Positions 1 to 8,743 of a DNA stretch of 64,000 bases are shown here, piece by piece (the first letter of the stretch is position 1; each line of letters begins with the position of its first letter). The DNA is from Mesorhizobium sp. (lineage in GTDB: Bacteria > Pseudomonadota > Alphaproteobacteria > Rhizobiales > Rhizobiaceae), in contig NZ_JAEULZ010000008.1 of NCBI RefSeq assembly GCF_016793485.1, forward strand, positions 1 through 64,000, read 5' to 3'. The translations under genes were made by a program, and so were the position numbers. The notes beneath the pieces were generated by a model, which saw only the letters and a list, made by a program, of their open reading frames with translations, searched no databases and was not told the DNA's origin.

Positions 1-1474
1 TGTAGCCACGGCGGTATTCAAATTTGTCCACCGCCTTCATCAGGCCGATGTTGCCTTCCTGGATCAGGTCGAGGACCTGCAGGCCGCGGTTGGTGTATTT
101 CTTGGCAATCGAGATCACGAGGCGAAGGTTCGCCTCCACCATTTCCTTCTTGGCGATCGCGGCTTCCCGCTCGCCCTTCTGGACCTGGTTGACGATCTTG
201 CGGAACTCGGCGATCGAGATCGCCGTCTCCTGGGCGAGGTTCTGGATTTCCGCGCGCAGGTCGCGGATGCCGTCCTTCTCGTTCTTGGTGAACTCCTTCC
301 AGCCGCGCGAGGTCAGGTTCGCGATCGACTTGATCCAGTTCGGGTCGAGTTCGGACCCGTGGTACTCGCGCAGAAACTCCTCGCGGCGCACGCCGTAGCT
401 TTCGGCCAGGCGCAGCAGCTTGCCCTCGTTCTGCACCAGGCGCTTGTTGATGTCGTAGAGCTGCTCGACCAGCGCCTCGATGCGGGCCTGGTTGAGCGAC
501 AGCGACTTCACCGCGGTGATCAGTTCGTCCTTCAGCTGCTTGTAGCGGCGCTCCTGGCTGGACGACAGGGCGCCCATGGCGGCGAGGCGCGCCTCGACCT
601 GCTGGTCCTGCAGCTTGCGCAGCTTCTTGTAGGTGTCGGCGATGACGTCGAGCGTCTCCATCACCTGCGGGCGAAGCTCGGCCTCCATCGCGGCGAGCGA
701 CAGGTTGGCTTCGTCCTCGTCGTCCTCTTCTTCCTCGAGGCCGCGGGTGTCGCCGCCGACATTGGTGATGTCGTCGTCGTCGCGGGAAGCCTGGCGGCCG
801 CGCGGCTTTTCCTCCGGCTTGGCCTCTTCCTCGCGCGGCGCCACGACCGGCGCCTGCTTGGCCTCGGGGCCGGCATAGGTCGCTTCGAGGTCGATGATCT
901 CGCGAAGCAGGATTTTTGCTTCGTTGAGTTCGTCGCGCCAGATGATGATGGCCTGGAAGGTCAGCGGGCTTTCGCAGAGGCCCGCGATCATCGTCTCGCG
1001 GCCGGCCTCGATGCGCTTGGCGATGGCGATTTCGCCCTCGCGCGACAGAAGCTCCACCGAGCCCATCTCACGCAAGTACATGCGCACGGGGTCGTCGGTG
1101 CGGTCCGTTGGCTCCTTCTTGGCGACGGCAGCCACAGCCGTGCCGGTCTGCTCGGCAAGCTCGTTGGCGTCCTCGTCCGCGTCGGCGGCGGGTGCGGCCT
1201 CGGCTTCGCCTTCCTCGGCGTTCTCGTCGTCCTCGACGACATTGATGCCCATGTCGGAGAGCATCGACATCGTGTCCTCGATCTGCTCGGAGGTCACTTC
1301 CTCCGACGGCAGCACCGAGTTCAGTTCGTCCATGGTGACGTAGCCGCGCTTCTTGGCGGCCTTGATCATCTTTTTGACGGCGTCATCGGAAAGGTCGAGC
1401 AGGGGACCGTCGGTTGCGCCTTCGCGCTCGGTCTCTACCTCTTCCTTTTCCTTCGCCTTCGTCTTGGTCGCCAT
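1..1474 (-). CDS. rpoD: RNA polymerase primary sigma factor (sigma-70), 5' part only
   Basis: Housekeeping sigma factor that directs RNA polymerase to vegetative promoters. About 491 N-terminal residues are visible; the gene runs off the left edge. Translating the reverse strand gives [16 protein letters not shown] at the start, region 1.1 with [18 protein letters not shown], region 1.2 with [20 protein letters not shown], a long acidic non-conserved segment ([11 protein letters not shown]), and region 2 with [19 protein letters not shown] and [20 protein letters not shown], where the window stops. The start is preceded by GGAGAAG about 9 bases upstream. It lies downstream of dnaG on the same strand, the usual alphaproteobacterial dnaG-rpoD order. 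Regions 3 and 4 lie outside the window. Confidence 0.97.
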   Translation of the reverse strand, partial: MATKTKAKEKEEVETEREGATDGPLLDLSDDAVKKMIKAAKKRGYVTMDELNSVLPSEEVTSEQIEDTMSMLSDMGINVVEDDENAEEGEAEAAPAADADEDANELAEQTGTAVAAVAKKEPTDRTDDPVRMYLREMGSVELLSREGEIAIAKRIEAGRETMIAGLCESPLTFQAIIIWRDELNEAKILLREIIDLEATYAGPEAKQAPVVAPREEEAKPEEKPRGRQASRDDDDITNVGGDTRGLEEEEDDEDEANLSLAAMEAELRPQVMETLDVIADTYKKLRKLQDQQVEARLAAMGALSSSQERRYKQLKDELITAVKSLSLNQARIEALVEQLYDINKRLVQNEGKLLRLAESYGVRREEFLREYHGSELDPNWIKSIANLTSRGWKEFTKNEKDGIRDLRAEIQNLAQETAISIAEFRKIVNQVQKGEREAAIAKKEMVEANLRLVISIAKKYTNRGLQVLDLIQEGNIGLMKAVDKFEYRRGY

Positions 1475-1736
1475 GCTTTCAGCTTCTCCAAACAGTCCCG
1501 GGCACCCCCGAACGCCCGGACCGGATACAATTTTCGTACTCGCCAACCCGTTTTCGAGCCAGTCTCCGTACGTATCCTAGCTACCGATCAACACCGTGAA
1601 ATGGGGCGGATACCCGTTTCCGTCCACCTTGCCGCATTACAATTCCGCATCAATTCCGTGCGCGGCCTTTCGCAGGTTAACGTCTCGATTCGACCTGATT
1701 CAGGCATTCTCGCCAAAGGTCAAGCGCCTCTCGCAT

Positions 1737-1759
1737 GATTCGCGTTAAAAAAGCGAATC
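1737..1759 (-). terminator. Possible terminator or hairpin between dnaG and rpoD
   Basis: A 7-bp perfect inverted repeat, GATTCGC/GCGAATC, with a nine-base loop, lies just after the dnaG stop codon. On the reverse strand the loop reads TTTTTTAAC, so the T-run is in the loop and not after the stem, which is weak for an intrinsic terminator. The remaining 290-bp gap before rpoD should hold the rpoD promoter; I could not pick a convincing -35/-10 pair there. Confidence 0.35.
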
Positions 1760-1765
1760 AAATGC

Positions 1766-3718
1766 TCAGAAGCTTCGTCCCGCTCTTCCGGACGAAACCC
1801 CGAACCCTTCGATCAGTGCTTCGGTCGCCTGGACGTCGCGGAACTGGGTCTGGATTTCGACCAGATGACGATAATTTTCGTCCGTCGGTTCCGTTGCGAG
1901 CGCCATCTCGGCCGCCTTGAGCTCCTTATGTAGAGTGCCCGCGCTGCGGTGCAAGTGCAGCGCCTGGGCGAAGGCGTCGCGCGCGTCGTCGACCGCTGCC
2001 TCCTCCAAGACGGGCCACAGCCGCGCCTTGCGGATCAGCGCAATCGCGCGCTCCCAAACCTCCGATTGGCCAGCACTCGCGACATGGGCGAGCACCTCCG
2101 CACGGTCGTTCGCAGCATCGTGCGCGAGCGCATCGAGGATGATGGCGTGGAGCCGGCGCAGGTCCGGATGCGACAGTTCGAGGAATTCCGTATGCTCGAA
2201 ATTCTCGTCGATCAGTGAGGGATGGTTGACAAGCGCCACCACGATTGCCGCCTCGCGCAGCGGCATGACGCCGCCGCCACGCTTTACCAGAGCCGAGCGG
2301 GCAAGGCTTTCCGACACGGCAAAGCGGCTGGCGCCCGCGCCCGGATTGGCGAACTGGCCGCCCTGCCCTTGCGGACCTTGGGCGCCGGGCTTGCGTTTTT
2401 CCCATTCACCGGCGCGCAACGGCTTCTGCCGGGCGCGGCCGAAAAAGGTCTGCACGCGCTCGCGCATTTCCTGCGCGTAGTGAAAGCGCAGGTTCTCGTC
2501 CCTGATGCGGCCGGTGATCTCGCGGAACGTCTTTTCAAGCTCGGCCTTGCGCTCCGGCGTGTCGAAGACGCCGCCCTGCGTCTCGCGCATCCACAAGAGG
2601 TCGGCGAGCGGCCTTGCCTCCTCCAGCACCTGCCGAAAGGCGTCCGCGCCCTCCCCCTTCACGAGATCGTCGGGATCCTTCCCTTCGGGCAGCAGCGCGA
2701 AACGGGCGGTACGGCCGGGCTGGATCGTCGGCAGGATCAGGTCGGCTGCCCGCCACGCCGCCTTAAGACCTGCCCCGTCGCCATCGAAGCAAAGCACCGG
2801 CTCGCCCGACATGCGCCAGAGCAGTTCCATCTGGTTTTCGGTCAGCGCGGTGCCCAGCGGCGCGACGGCGTTCTCGAAACCGGCCTGCGCCAGCGCGATC
2901 ACGTCCATGTAGCCTTCGACCGCGATCACGGTTGCCCCGCGAGCCACCGCCTTGCGGGCGCGGGCGAAGTTGTAGAGTACGTTGCCCTTGTGGAAGAGCT
3001 CGGTTTCCGGCGAGTTCATGTATTTCGCCAGCGCATCCGGCGATAGAGCCCGCCCGCCAAAGGCAATGATACGACCGCGCGAATCCGGGATCGGGAACAT
3101 GATCCTGTCGCGGAAATAATCGTAGGAAACAGGGATGTCGTCGCCGTGGCGCACCAGCCCGCAGGCCTCGATCTGCCCTTTTTCAACACCCTTGGACGCA
3201 AGGAACTCCTTCAGCGCGTTGCGGCTCTCCGGCGCGAAGCCCAGCCGGAACGACTGCTGCGTCGCCGGCGTCAGCCCGCGATCGCGCAAATAGGCCCGCG
3301 CCCGAGCGCCGGCCGCTGAGTGCAATTGATCCTGGAAGAACTTCGTCGCCAGTTCCATGACATCGATCAGGCTGGTGCGCTGTTTTTCACGCGCTTCCGC
3401 CCGCTCGTCGCGCACCGGCATCGGCACACCCGCCATCCCCGCGATCCGCTCGACCGCCTCGGGAAAACTCACGCCTTCAAGCTCGGTCAGGAACCGGAAA
3501 TGGTCGCCCGTAACCCCACAGCCGAAACAGTGGTAGCGGCCCTTCTTGTCCTCGCAGTGGAAGGACGGGCTCTTCTCGCCATGGAACGGGCAACAGGCCC
3601 AATAATCGCCGCGCGGAGCATTGGTCTTCTTCCTGTCCCACGAGACGCGCTGGCCGATCACCGATGAAATCGGCACGCGGTCGCGTATCTCGTCGAGAAA
3701 GGCGGGTTCGAAGCGCAT
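1766..3718 (-). CDS. dnaG: DNA primase
   Basis: Synthesises RNA primers for lagging-strand replication together with DnaB helicase. The 650-residue protein starts MRFEPAFLDEIRDRVPISSV. An in-frame start eight codons upstream (position 3742) exists, but the MRF start matches the family. The N-terminal CHC2 zinc finger has ligands C43, H46, C64 and C67 (CPFH, then YHCFGC). The TOPRIM core shows VIAVEGYMDVIAL (catalytic Glu) and LCFDGDGAGLKAAWRA (metal-binding Asp pair). The C-terminal DnaB-binding region is present, and the total length is normal for alphaproteobacterial primases. It is divergent from the XRE regulator and upstream of rpoD. Confidence 0.97.
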   Translation of the reverse strand: MRFEPAFLDEIRDRVPISSVIGQRVSWDRKKTNAPRGDYWACCPFHGEKSPSFHCEDKKGRYHCFGCGVTGDHFRFLTELEGVSFPEAVERIAGMAGVPMPVRDERAEAREKQRTSLIDVMELATKFFQDQLHSAAGARARAYLRDRGLTPATQQSFRLGFAPESRNALKEFLASKGVEKGQIEACGLVRHGDDIPVSYDYFRDRIMFPIPDSRGRIIAFGGRALSPDALAKYMNSPETELFHKGNVLYNFARARKAVARGATVIAVEGYMDVIALAQAGFENAVAPLGTALTENQMELLWRMSGEPVLCFDGDGAGLKAAWRAADLILPTIQPGRTARFALLPEGKDPDDLVKGEGADAFRQVLEEARPLADLLWMRETQGGVFDTPERKAELEKTFREITGRIRDENLRFHYAQEMRERVQTFFGRARQKPLRAGEWEKRKPGAQGPQGQGGQFANPGAGASRFAVSESLARSALVKRGGGVMPLREAAIVVALVNHPSLIDENFEHTEFLELSHPDLRRLHAIILDALAHDAANDRAEVLAHVASAGQSEVWERAIALIRKARLWPVLEEAAVDDARDAFAQALHLHRSAGTLHKELKAAEMALATEPTDENYRHLVEIQTQFRDVQATEALIEGFGVSSGRAGRSF

Positions 3719-3855
3719 AAGCGGAGAGTCTCTTTTTTCCACGATATAAGCATGATGGCGCGACCGGGCGACCCCTCAAGAGCCCCATGCCCGCGATTCA
3801 CAGGCAACCGGCGTTACTGGCCACGCAAACCCGGACGCAATAGGCATTGCCTGAA

Positions 3856-3873
3856 CTTAGCAATTTTGCTAAG
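3856..3873. promoter_or_regulatory. Perfect palindrome, likely operator of the metal module
   Basis: CTTAGCAATTTTGCTAAG is a perfect inverted repeat with 8-bp arms and a TT centre. It ends only 8 bases before the ATG of the XRE regulator and lies in the dnaG/XRE divergent gap. Its position covers the place where the -10 or start site would lie, as expected for an autoregulatory operator of the adjacent HTH protein. No Shine-Dalgarno is seen between it and the ATG, so the regulator may be translated from a very short leader. Binding by the XRE protein is inferred. Confidence 0.6.
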
Positions 3874-3881
3874 TCGCGCAA

Positions 3882-4229
3882 ATGTCCAGTGAATCCCACT
3901 CCTCCGAAACCCAGCCCGGGCTCAACGACAGCGCCGCGATCGCGGCTCAGTGCGCGCGACGGCTGTTCGAACTGCGCAGACACTCGGGCGAAACCCAGAA
4001 GCAGTTCGCCAAGCGCGTGCGCATGACAGAATCCATGATTTCCCGCCTTGAGCGCGGCGATCACGTGCCAAGCCTCGCGACGCTCTGCAGGATCGCGGAT
4101 GGCTTTGGCCGCCGGCTCGAGATCGTCTTCCACGAACACGAGCACGACCATGCCGACGGCACCCGCCATTCGCACGCGCATGGCCATGACGACGCAGACC
4201 ACCAGCACCAACACAAAGAAACCGATTGA
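3882..4229 (+). CDS. XRE-family HTH regulator with histidine-rich C-terminal tail
   Basis: A 115-residue DNA-binding protein. Residues about 24-80 form a Cro/C1-type helix-turn-helix (TQKQFAKRVRMTESMISRLE, then PSLATLCRIADGFG). The last 32 residues are dominated by histidine: eleven at 84, 86, 88, 90, 96, 98, 100, 102, 107, 109 and 111, mixed with Asp/Glu, typical of metal-binding segments in cation transporters and metallochaperones. The stop is 15 bases before the ATPase start, so the two are almost certainly cotranscribed. Combining HTH, His tail, adjacent pump and upstream palindrome, I infer a metal-responsive autoregulator. It is not a member of the classical sensor families (MerR, ArsR, CsoR, Fur). 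Confidence 0.88.
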   Translation: MSSESHSSETQPGLNDSAAIAAQCARRLFELRRHSGETQKQFAKRVRMTESMISRLERGDHVPSLATLCRIADGFGRRLEIVFHEHEHDHADGTRHSHAHGHDDADHQHQHKETD

Positions 4230-4244
4230 CCGAGGTTGAATAAA

Positions 4245-6137
4245 ATGACACCCGCCAGCGTCGTCGGGAGCGCGACCCCGGAATCCGAGGGAACCAGCGT
4301 CCTCAGTCTCATGAACCGCGAGCGATGGATCGAGGTCGGACGTATTGTCCTGACCGGCTTCATCGCCTTCCTCTACTGGCAGCAGCTTGTACCGCTTTAC
4401 GTGCTATGGGCGGCGGTTGCGATTGGGCTTTACCCGCTGGTCAAGACGGGGCTCGAAGACCTGTTCACCGAACGCAAGATCGGCACCGAGCTTTTCGTTA
4501 CAATGGCCACGCTGATCGCCGTATTCGGCGGTGAGACGGTGGCCGGCGCGGTGCTTATGGTCATCATCCTGATCGCCGAATTCATCGCCGAACTGAACAC
4601 CGACCGCGCCCGCGCCTCGATCAAGGCGCTGATCGGCTCGGTGCCGCAGACTGCGATCATCCGCGAAGGCGGCCGCGAGCGCACCGTTCCGATAGCACAG
4701 GTAAAGGCCGGTGAGATCGTGCTTGTCCGCACCGGCGAGAAGATCCCCGTTGACGGCGTGGTCGTCGGCGGCGCCGCTGCCGTCAACCAGGCGCCCATCA
4801 CCGGCGAAAGCATCCCGCAGGACAAGGCAGTCGACTCACAGGTCTTCGCCGGGACGATCGTCGAGTCGGGCGCCATCGACGTGCGCACCGACAGGGTCGG
4901 CGGCGATACCATCTTCTCGCGCATCATCGCGCTGGTCGAGGATGCGGAATCCGAACGCGCTCCGGTGCAGAAGCTGGCCGACAAGGTCGCGACCTACCTT
5001 ATCCCGGCCGTGCTGATCTTCCTCGTTGGCGTGTATCTGGTGACCCAGGACGTCCGCATGGTCGTCACACTGATGATCTTCACCTCGCCGGCGGAGCTTG
5101 CTCTGGCCACTCCCCTGGTGATCATCGCGGCCATCGCGCGGGCCGCAAGGGTCGGCATTCTGATCAAGGGCGGGCTCTACCTCGAGCTTCTGGCCAAGGC
5201 CGATGCCATCGTCTTCGACAAGACCGGCACGCTGACGGCCAACAAGCCGCAGGTCGTGCGCGTGCAATCCTTCGACGCAACCTATACCGAAACAGAACTG
5301 CTGCGCCTTGCCGCTGCGGCCGACCGGCGTTCTGCCCACCCGCTGGCAAAGGCCGTGGTCGAGGGCGCGGCCGCCCGCAACATCGACGTGCCCGAGCCTG
5401 AAACCTTCGAGCAGTTGCAGGCGCGCGGCGTCAAGGCCACGGTCGATGGCAAGATGGTGCTGGTCGGCAACCCGGCGCTGCTCACCGAATCCGGCGTTGT
5501 GATAGACCAGAAGATCGAGCAGACCGGCAGTACCCCGGTGCATGTCGCCGTCGACGGCAAGCTGGTCGGCATCGTCTATATCGCTGACACCCTGCGTCCC
5601 GGCGCCCGCGAAGCCATCGCTGCGCTGAAGGCCAGCGGCGTCAAGCAGATCGTCATGCTGACGGGCGACAACGCGGCCACCGCCAAGGCCATCGCCGCCG
5701 ACTTGGGCGTCGACGAGGTCAAGGCCGACCTGATGCCCGAGGACAAGGTTGCCGCGATCACGGCGCTGCAGAAAAAGGGCATGAAGGTCGCCATGGTCGG
5801 CGACGGGGTCAACGACGCGCCCGCGCTCGCGCGCGCCGAGGTCGGCATCGCCATGGGCGGCGGCGGCACGCAGGCTGCGCTGGAGGCGGCGGACATCGCG
5901 CTGATGACCGACGACCTCAACAAGATCGTCGCGGCGCGCAACATTGCCCGGCGCTCCTATTGCACCATCCAGGAAAACCTCTGGGTTGGCGTTGGCGTGG
6001 TCCACGTTCTCGGCATCACTGCCGCGCTCATGCAATGGATCGGCCCGATTCAGGCGGCATTCATTCACCTCGGACCGGATATCCTTGTGTTCCTGAACTC
6101 GGTGAAGCTGCTGCGGGTGAAAATCCCCGGCGCGTGA
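4245..6137 (+). CDS. P1B-type heavy-metal translocating ATPase with atypical SPA membrane motif
   Basis: An inner-membrane cation pump driven by ATP. The ATG at 4245 is preferred over the upstream TTG (4236) because GAGG lies 9 bases before it. The 630-residue protein has no N-terminal HMA domain. About eight membrane helices are arranged as P1B pumps: two pairs, the actuator domain with TGES at 186-189, a pair carrying the ion-site helix, the P/N domain with DKTGT (Asp325) and the P1B-specific His-Pro at 365-366, GDGVND at 519-524, then the last pair. The ion-site motif, normally CPC, SPC, TPC or CPH, reads SPA at 281-283 (TSPAELALATP), so neither usual cysteine is present. The last helix carries HLGPD where P1B-4 pumps have HEGST-like motifs. 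The metal is unknown. It follows the His-tailed regulator and is convergent with an RcnB-like gene. Confidence 0.93.
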   Translation: MTPASVVGSATPESEGTSVLSLMNRERWIEVGRIVLTGFIAFLYWQQLVPLYVLWAAVAIGLYPLVKTGLEDLFTERKIGTELFVTMATLIAVFGGETVAGAVLMVIILIAEFIAELNTDRARASIKALIGSVPQTAIIREGGRERTVPIAQVKAGEIVLVRTGEKIPVDGVVVGGAAAVNQAPITGESIPQDKAVDSQVFAGTIVESGAIDVRTDRVGGDTIFSRIIALVEDAESERAPVQKLADKVATYLIPAVLIFLVGVYLVTQDVRMVVTLMIFTSPAELALATPLVIIAAIARAARVGILIKGGLYLELLAKADAIVFDKTGTLTANKPQVVRVQSFDATYTETELLRLAAAADRRSAHPLAKAVVEGAAARNIDVPEPETFEQLQARGVKATVDGKMVLVGNPALLTESGVVIDQKIEQTGSTPVHVAVDGKLVGIVYIADTLRPGAREAIAALKASGVKQIVMLTGDNAATAKAIAADLGVDEVKADLMPEDKVAAITALQKKGMKVAMVGDGVNDAPALARAEVGIAMGGGGTQAALEAADIALMTDDLNKIVAARNIARRSYCTIQENLWVGVGVVHVLGITAALMQWIGPIQAAFIHLGPDILVFLNSVKLLRVKIPGA

Positions 6138-6206
6138 GGCCGGCGGCAGCGCGAGGGCTTCAGAACCCGTCACATCCGGCACACATCCGTGCTGCCGCAA
6201 GGATGG

Positions 6207-6233
6207 AAAAAAGGCGGCCCTTGCGGGGCCGCC
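6207..6233 (-). terminator. Intrinsic terminator of the RcnB-like gene
   Basis: GGCGGCCC/GGGCCGCC 8-bp stem with a 5-base loop; on the reverse strand it is followed by six T residues. It lies 26 bases past the stop codon of the RcnB-like gene and in the gap where the ATPase gene converges. Confidence 0.85.
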
Positions 6234-6259
6234 AGTTGGAGGCAGGGAGGATAGCGGGT

Positions 6260-6637
6260 TTAGTACTGGCTGGCGATGATGCCGCCGATGATGCCCGAGG
6301 CGATCGAGATCAGCAGGAAGTCGTTGTCGACGCGGACCCACTGCTGGCCATAGGCGGGACGGCGCAGGCCGTAGCGGTAATAGTCCTTTACGACGTGCTT
6401 GCGCTGCCAGTCGGGTACCCGATTGCCCTGCGCCCAGCGCTTCTTGGCCTGGTAGCGCTTGTCGTAACCGTACTTCTGGCCTCGGTCGTAGCCACGCTTC
6501 TTCTTCCACTGGTCCTGCCCATACTCATAACGAGGCTGTTCGTAGCGGGGCTGCTCGTAACGTGGACCGGCCTGCGCCTGGGCGACGGGAACAGCCAGCA
6601 TCGAAAGCGCGATGGCGGTGAGGACGAGACGTTTCAT
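6260..6637 (-). CDS. RcnB-family periplasmic protein
   Basis: A 125-residue exported protein. Start MKRLVLTAIALSMLAVPVAQ, with AAGGAAA 8 bases upstream, is followed by a Sec signal peptide cleaved near AQA. The mature part opens with short Tyr/Arg/Gln repeats (RYEQP twice, then RYEYG), continues in a basic Lys/Tyr-rich segment, and ends with the RcnB-type module: VVKDYYRYGLRRPAYGQQWV, then VDNDFLLISIASGIIGGII. E. coli RcnB is a periplasmic protein involved in Ni/Co homeostasis; many alphaproteobacterial relatives are uncharacterised. Convergence with the metal ATPase suggests, without proving, a shared role in cation handling. Confidence 0.8.
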   Translation of the reverse strand: MKRLVLTAIALSMLAVPVAQAQAGPRYEQPRYEQPRYEYGQDQWKKKRGYDRGQKYGYDKRYQAKKRWAQGNRVPDWQRKHVVKDYYRYGLRRPAYGQQWVRVDNDFLLISIASGIIGGIIASQY

Positions 6638-6979
6638 GACACATTTCCTTCGTTGTCGATGCACGAGGAATAGCGGCCGCCACCTGAACCCAAACTGAAC
6701 GAAAGCATTACAATTCCGTAATGGATTCAGCCGTTTACCTTTGTTAATTCCGGATTTGAATCATCTGCCCCAATACGGGCCCGCCATACGGCGACACCGG
6801 CTTGTTTCATTAACCGGCTATCTTTTCTCCGACGTGACCGGTCGTGGCCGAACCGCCGCTGGGGCGCGTCGCGTCCTAAGATCGGTTCAATTGAAGATGC
6901 GCATCTCCATGCCACGTTACCGTTCAATGCTCCCTGTCCTTCTTGGCACGCCGGCGGCGCCGGTGGTGGTGATCCTGCC
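6638..6979. other. Gene-free stretch with a short inverted repeat
   Basis: About 340 bases between the divergent RcnB-like and Na/Pi genes. No convincing coding region was seen. CATTAC/GTAATG (6706-6723, six-base spacer) is a perfect short palindrome about 70 bases upstream of the RcnB-like start and could be an operator. Promoters for both flanking genes should lie here. Confidence 0.35.
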
Positions 6980-8641
6980 TTGAGCGGCTCGCTCGTCCTC
7001 CTGCATCTGGCTGGTGCGGTAGCTTTGCTGCTGTTCGCCACGCGGCAGGTGCGCACGGGAGTCGAGCGCGCCTACGGCGACGTTCTGCGGCTCAAACTGC
7101 GCTCGATCCTGAAGAACCCGCTGCTTGCCGTTGGGGCCGGCGCGCTTCTGGCCGTGTGCCTGCAGAGCGCCACGGCGGTTGCGCTCATCGTCGGCTCCTT
7201 CGCCGGGTCGGGCATCGTCGGCGGCACCGCCGGCCTGCTCGCCGTGCTCGGGGCCGATGTCGGCTCGTCGCTGGTGGTCAAGCTGCTCAGCTTCAACCTG
7301 CAGGAACTGGTACCGGTCTGCCTCGTCGCCGGCACCGTGCTCTTCATGTCGACCTCGCGGCGCGACCTCCTCCAGCTCGGCCGCATCCTCATCGGCATCG
7401 GCCTGCTGATCCTGTCGCTGAGGCTGATCGGCGAGGCGTCAGAACCCCTGCGCGAAAGCAACATCCTTCCGATCGTCGTCAACTATCTGTCCGGCGATCT
7501 CGTCACGGCCTTTCTCATCGCGACCGTCATGACATGGCTGTTCCATTCCAGCGTCGCGGCTATCCTGCTGGTCGTCGCGCTCGCCGCGCGCGGGCTGGTG
7601 CCGGTGGAACTCGGCGTCGTGCTGGTGCTCGGGGCCAATCTCGGCGGCGGCATCATCGCGGTGGTGCTGTCGCGCGCCGCGCCGCGCAAGGCCCGCACCG
7701 TGCCGCTCGGCAATCTGATCCTGCGCGGCACCGGCGCACTGGTCGCGCTCATCGCGCTGATCCTGTTCGCACCGCCGCTCGATGTTCTCGGCTCGACTGT
7801 CCCGGGGCAGCTTGTCAACGCGCATATCGCCTTCAACGTGGCGCTCGTCATCCTCGGCATGCCGCTGGCAGGCATCGTGCACAGCCTTGCCGAGCGCATC
7901 GTCGCGATCAACGCCGAGGAGAAGGAGGACGATCTCGCGACCGTCGAAATCTCGGCGCTCTCCGAGGCCGCGCTTGACACGCCGAGCCAGGCGCTGGCCA
8001 ACGCCACGCGCGAAGTCGTGGGCGTGTGCGAAACGATCGAGATCATGCTCGCGCGCATCATGGAGCTCTACGAATCCGCCGACGACCAGAAGATCAAGGC
8101 GCTGGCGGCGCTCGACGACCGCGTCGACCGCAAGCATGCCGCGATCAAGATCTACCTCGCCAAGCTGACCAGCCGAAAACTGACCGAGGACGAAGCCCTT
8201 CGCTGCCAGGAACTCATCGGCGCCTGCGTCAAGCTTGAGCAGGTCGGCGACATCATCGTGCGCAACATGCTGGCGCATGTCAGCAAGAAGATGGAGCGCG
8301 GGCTTGAGTTCACGCCGGAAGGCTGGCGCGAGCTCTTGAGTTTCCACGCCTCGGTGCTGGCCAATGCGCGGCTTGCCTTCAACGTGCTGGTGTCGCGCGA
8401 TTCCGCCACCGCGCTGCAACTGGTGCAGGAAAAGGACCGCCTGCGCGACGTCGAGAAATCTGCCAGCAGAAGCCATTTCGCGCGACTGCGCGAAGGAACG
8501 CCGAAGAGCATCGAGACCAGCACCATCCACCTCGACACGATCCGCGACCTCAAGCAGATCAACTCGCTGCTCGCGTCAATCGCCTACCCGGTTCTGGAAG
8601 AACAAGGCCTGCTCCGCGGCTCCCGGCTGGCAGCCGGCTAA
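6980..8641 (+). CDS. Na/Pi cotransporter family protein with PhoU-like tail
   Basis: A 553-residue membrane protein. Residues 1-300 hold two inverted NptA/PhoT-type repeats with many helices and the QSATAVALIVGSFAGSG motif (QSSTA-like phosphate/sodium site), repeated as FHSSVAAILLVVALAARG. Residues from about 330 form a soluble helical PhoU-like domain (TREVVGVCETIEIMLARIME; LIGACVKLEQVGDIIVRNML). This is the architecture of YjbB-type proteins, which move phosphate across the inner membrane. The start is TTG (TTG AGC GGC); no in-frame ATG lies immediately upstream, and homologous proteins commonly begin at this SGS sequence. Confidence 0.9.
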   Translation: MSGSLVLLHLAGAVALLLFATRQVRTGVERAYGDVLRLKLRSILKNPLLAVGAGALLAVCLQSATAVALIVGSFAGSGIVGGTAGLLAVLGADVGSSLVVKLLSFNLQELVPVCLVAGTVLFMSTSRRDLLQLGRILIGIGLLILSLRLIGEASEPLRESNILPIVVNYLSGDLVTAFLIATVMTWLFHSSVAAILLVVALAARGLVPVELGVVLVLGANLGGGIIAVVLSRAAPRKARTVPLGNLILRGTGALVALIALILFAPPLDVLGSTVPGQLVNAHIAFNVALVILGMPLAGIVHSLAERIVAINAEEKEDDLATVEISALSEAALDTPSQALANATREVVGVCETIEIMLARIMELYESADDQKIKALAALDDRVDRKHAAIKIYLAKLTSRKLTEDEALRCQELIGACVKLEQVGDIIVRNMLAHVSKKMERGLEFTPEGWRELLSFHASVLANARLAFNVLVSRDSATALQLVQEKDRLRDVEKSASRSHFARLREGTPKSIETSTIHLDTIRDLKQINSLLASIAYPVLEEQGLLRGSRLAAG

Positions 8642-8743
8642 CCCGGTCGATATGCAACAATTCTGAACGCTGGCCCAAAAATTCCCGGTTGCCGGCCTGC
8701 CGCTTTCGTGGTTCTTCGCCGCCTCAGTTGAGGCCCTGCCCCC

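Noticed and set aside
359..1738. Long + strand open frame opposite rpoD
   Set aside because: It is the antisense of a clear sigma-70 gene; composition is the mirror of GC-rich codons and no family resemblance is seen.
4836..6509. 557-residue - strand frame opposite the P-type ATPase
   Set aside because: Antisense shadow of the ATPase reading into the RcnB-like gene in another frame; low-complexity His/Gly/Asp/Arg-rich product.
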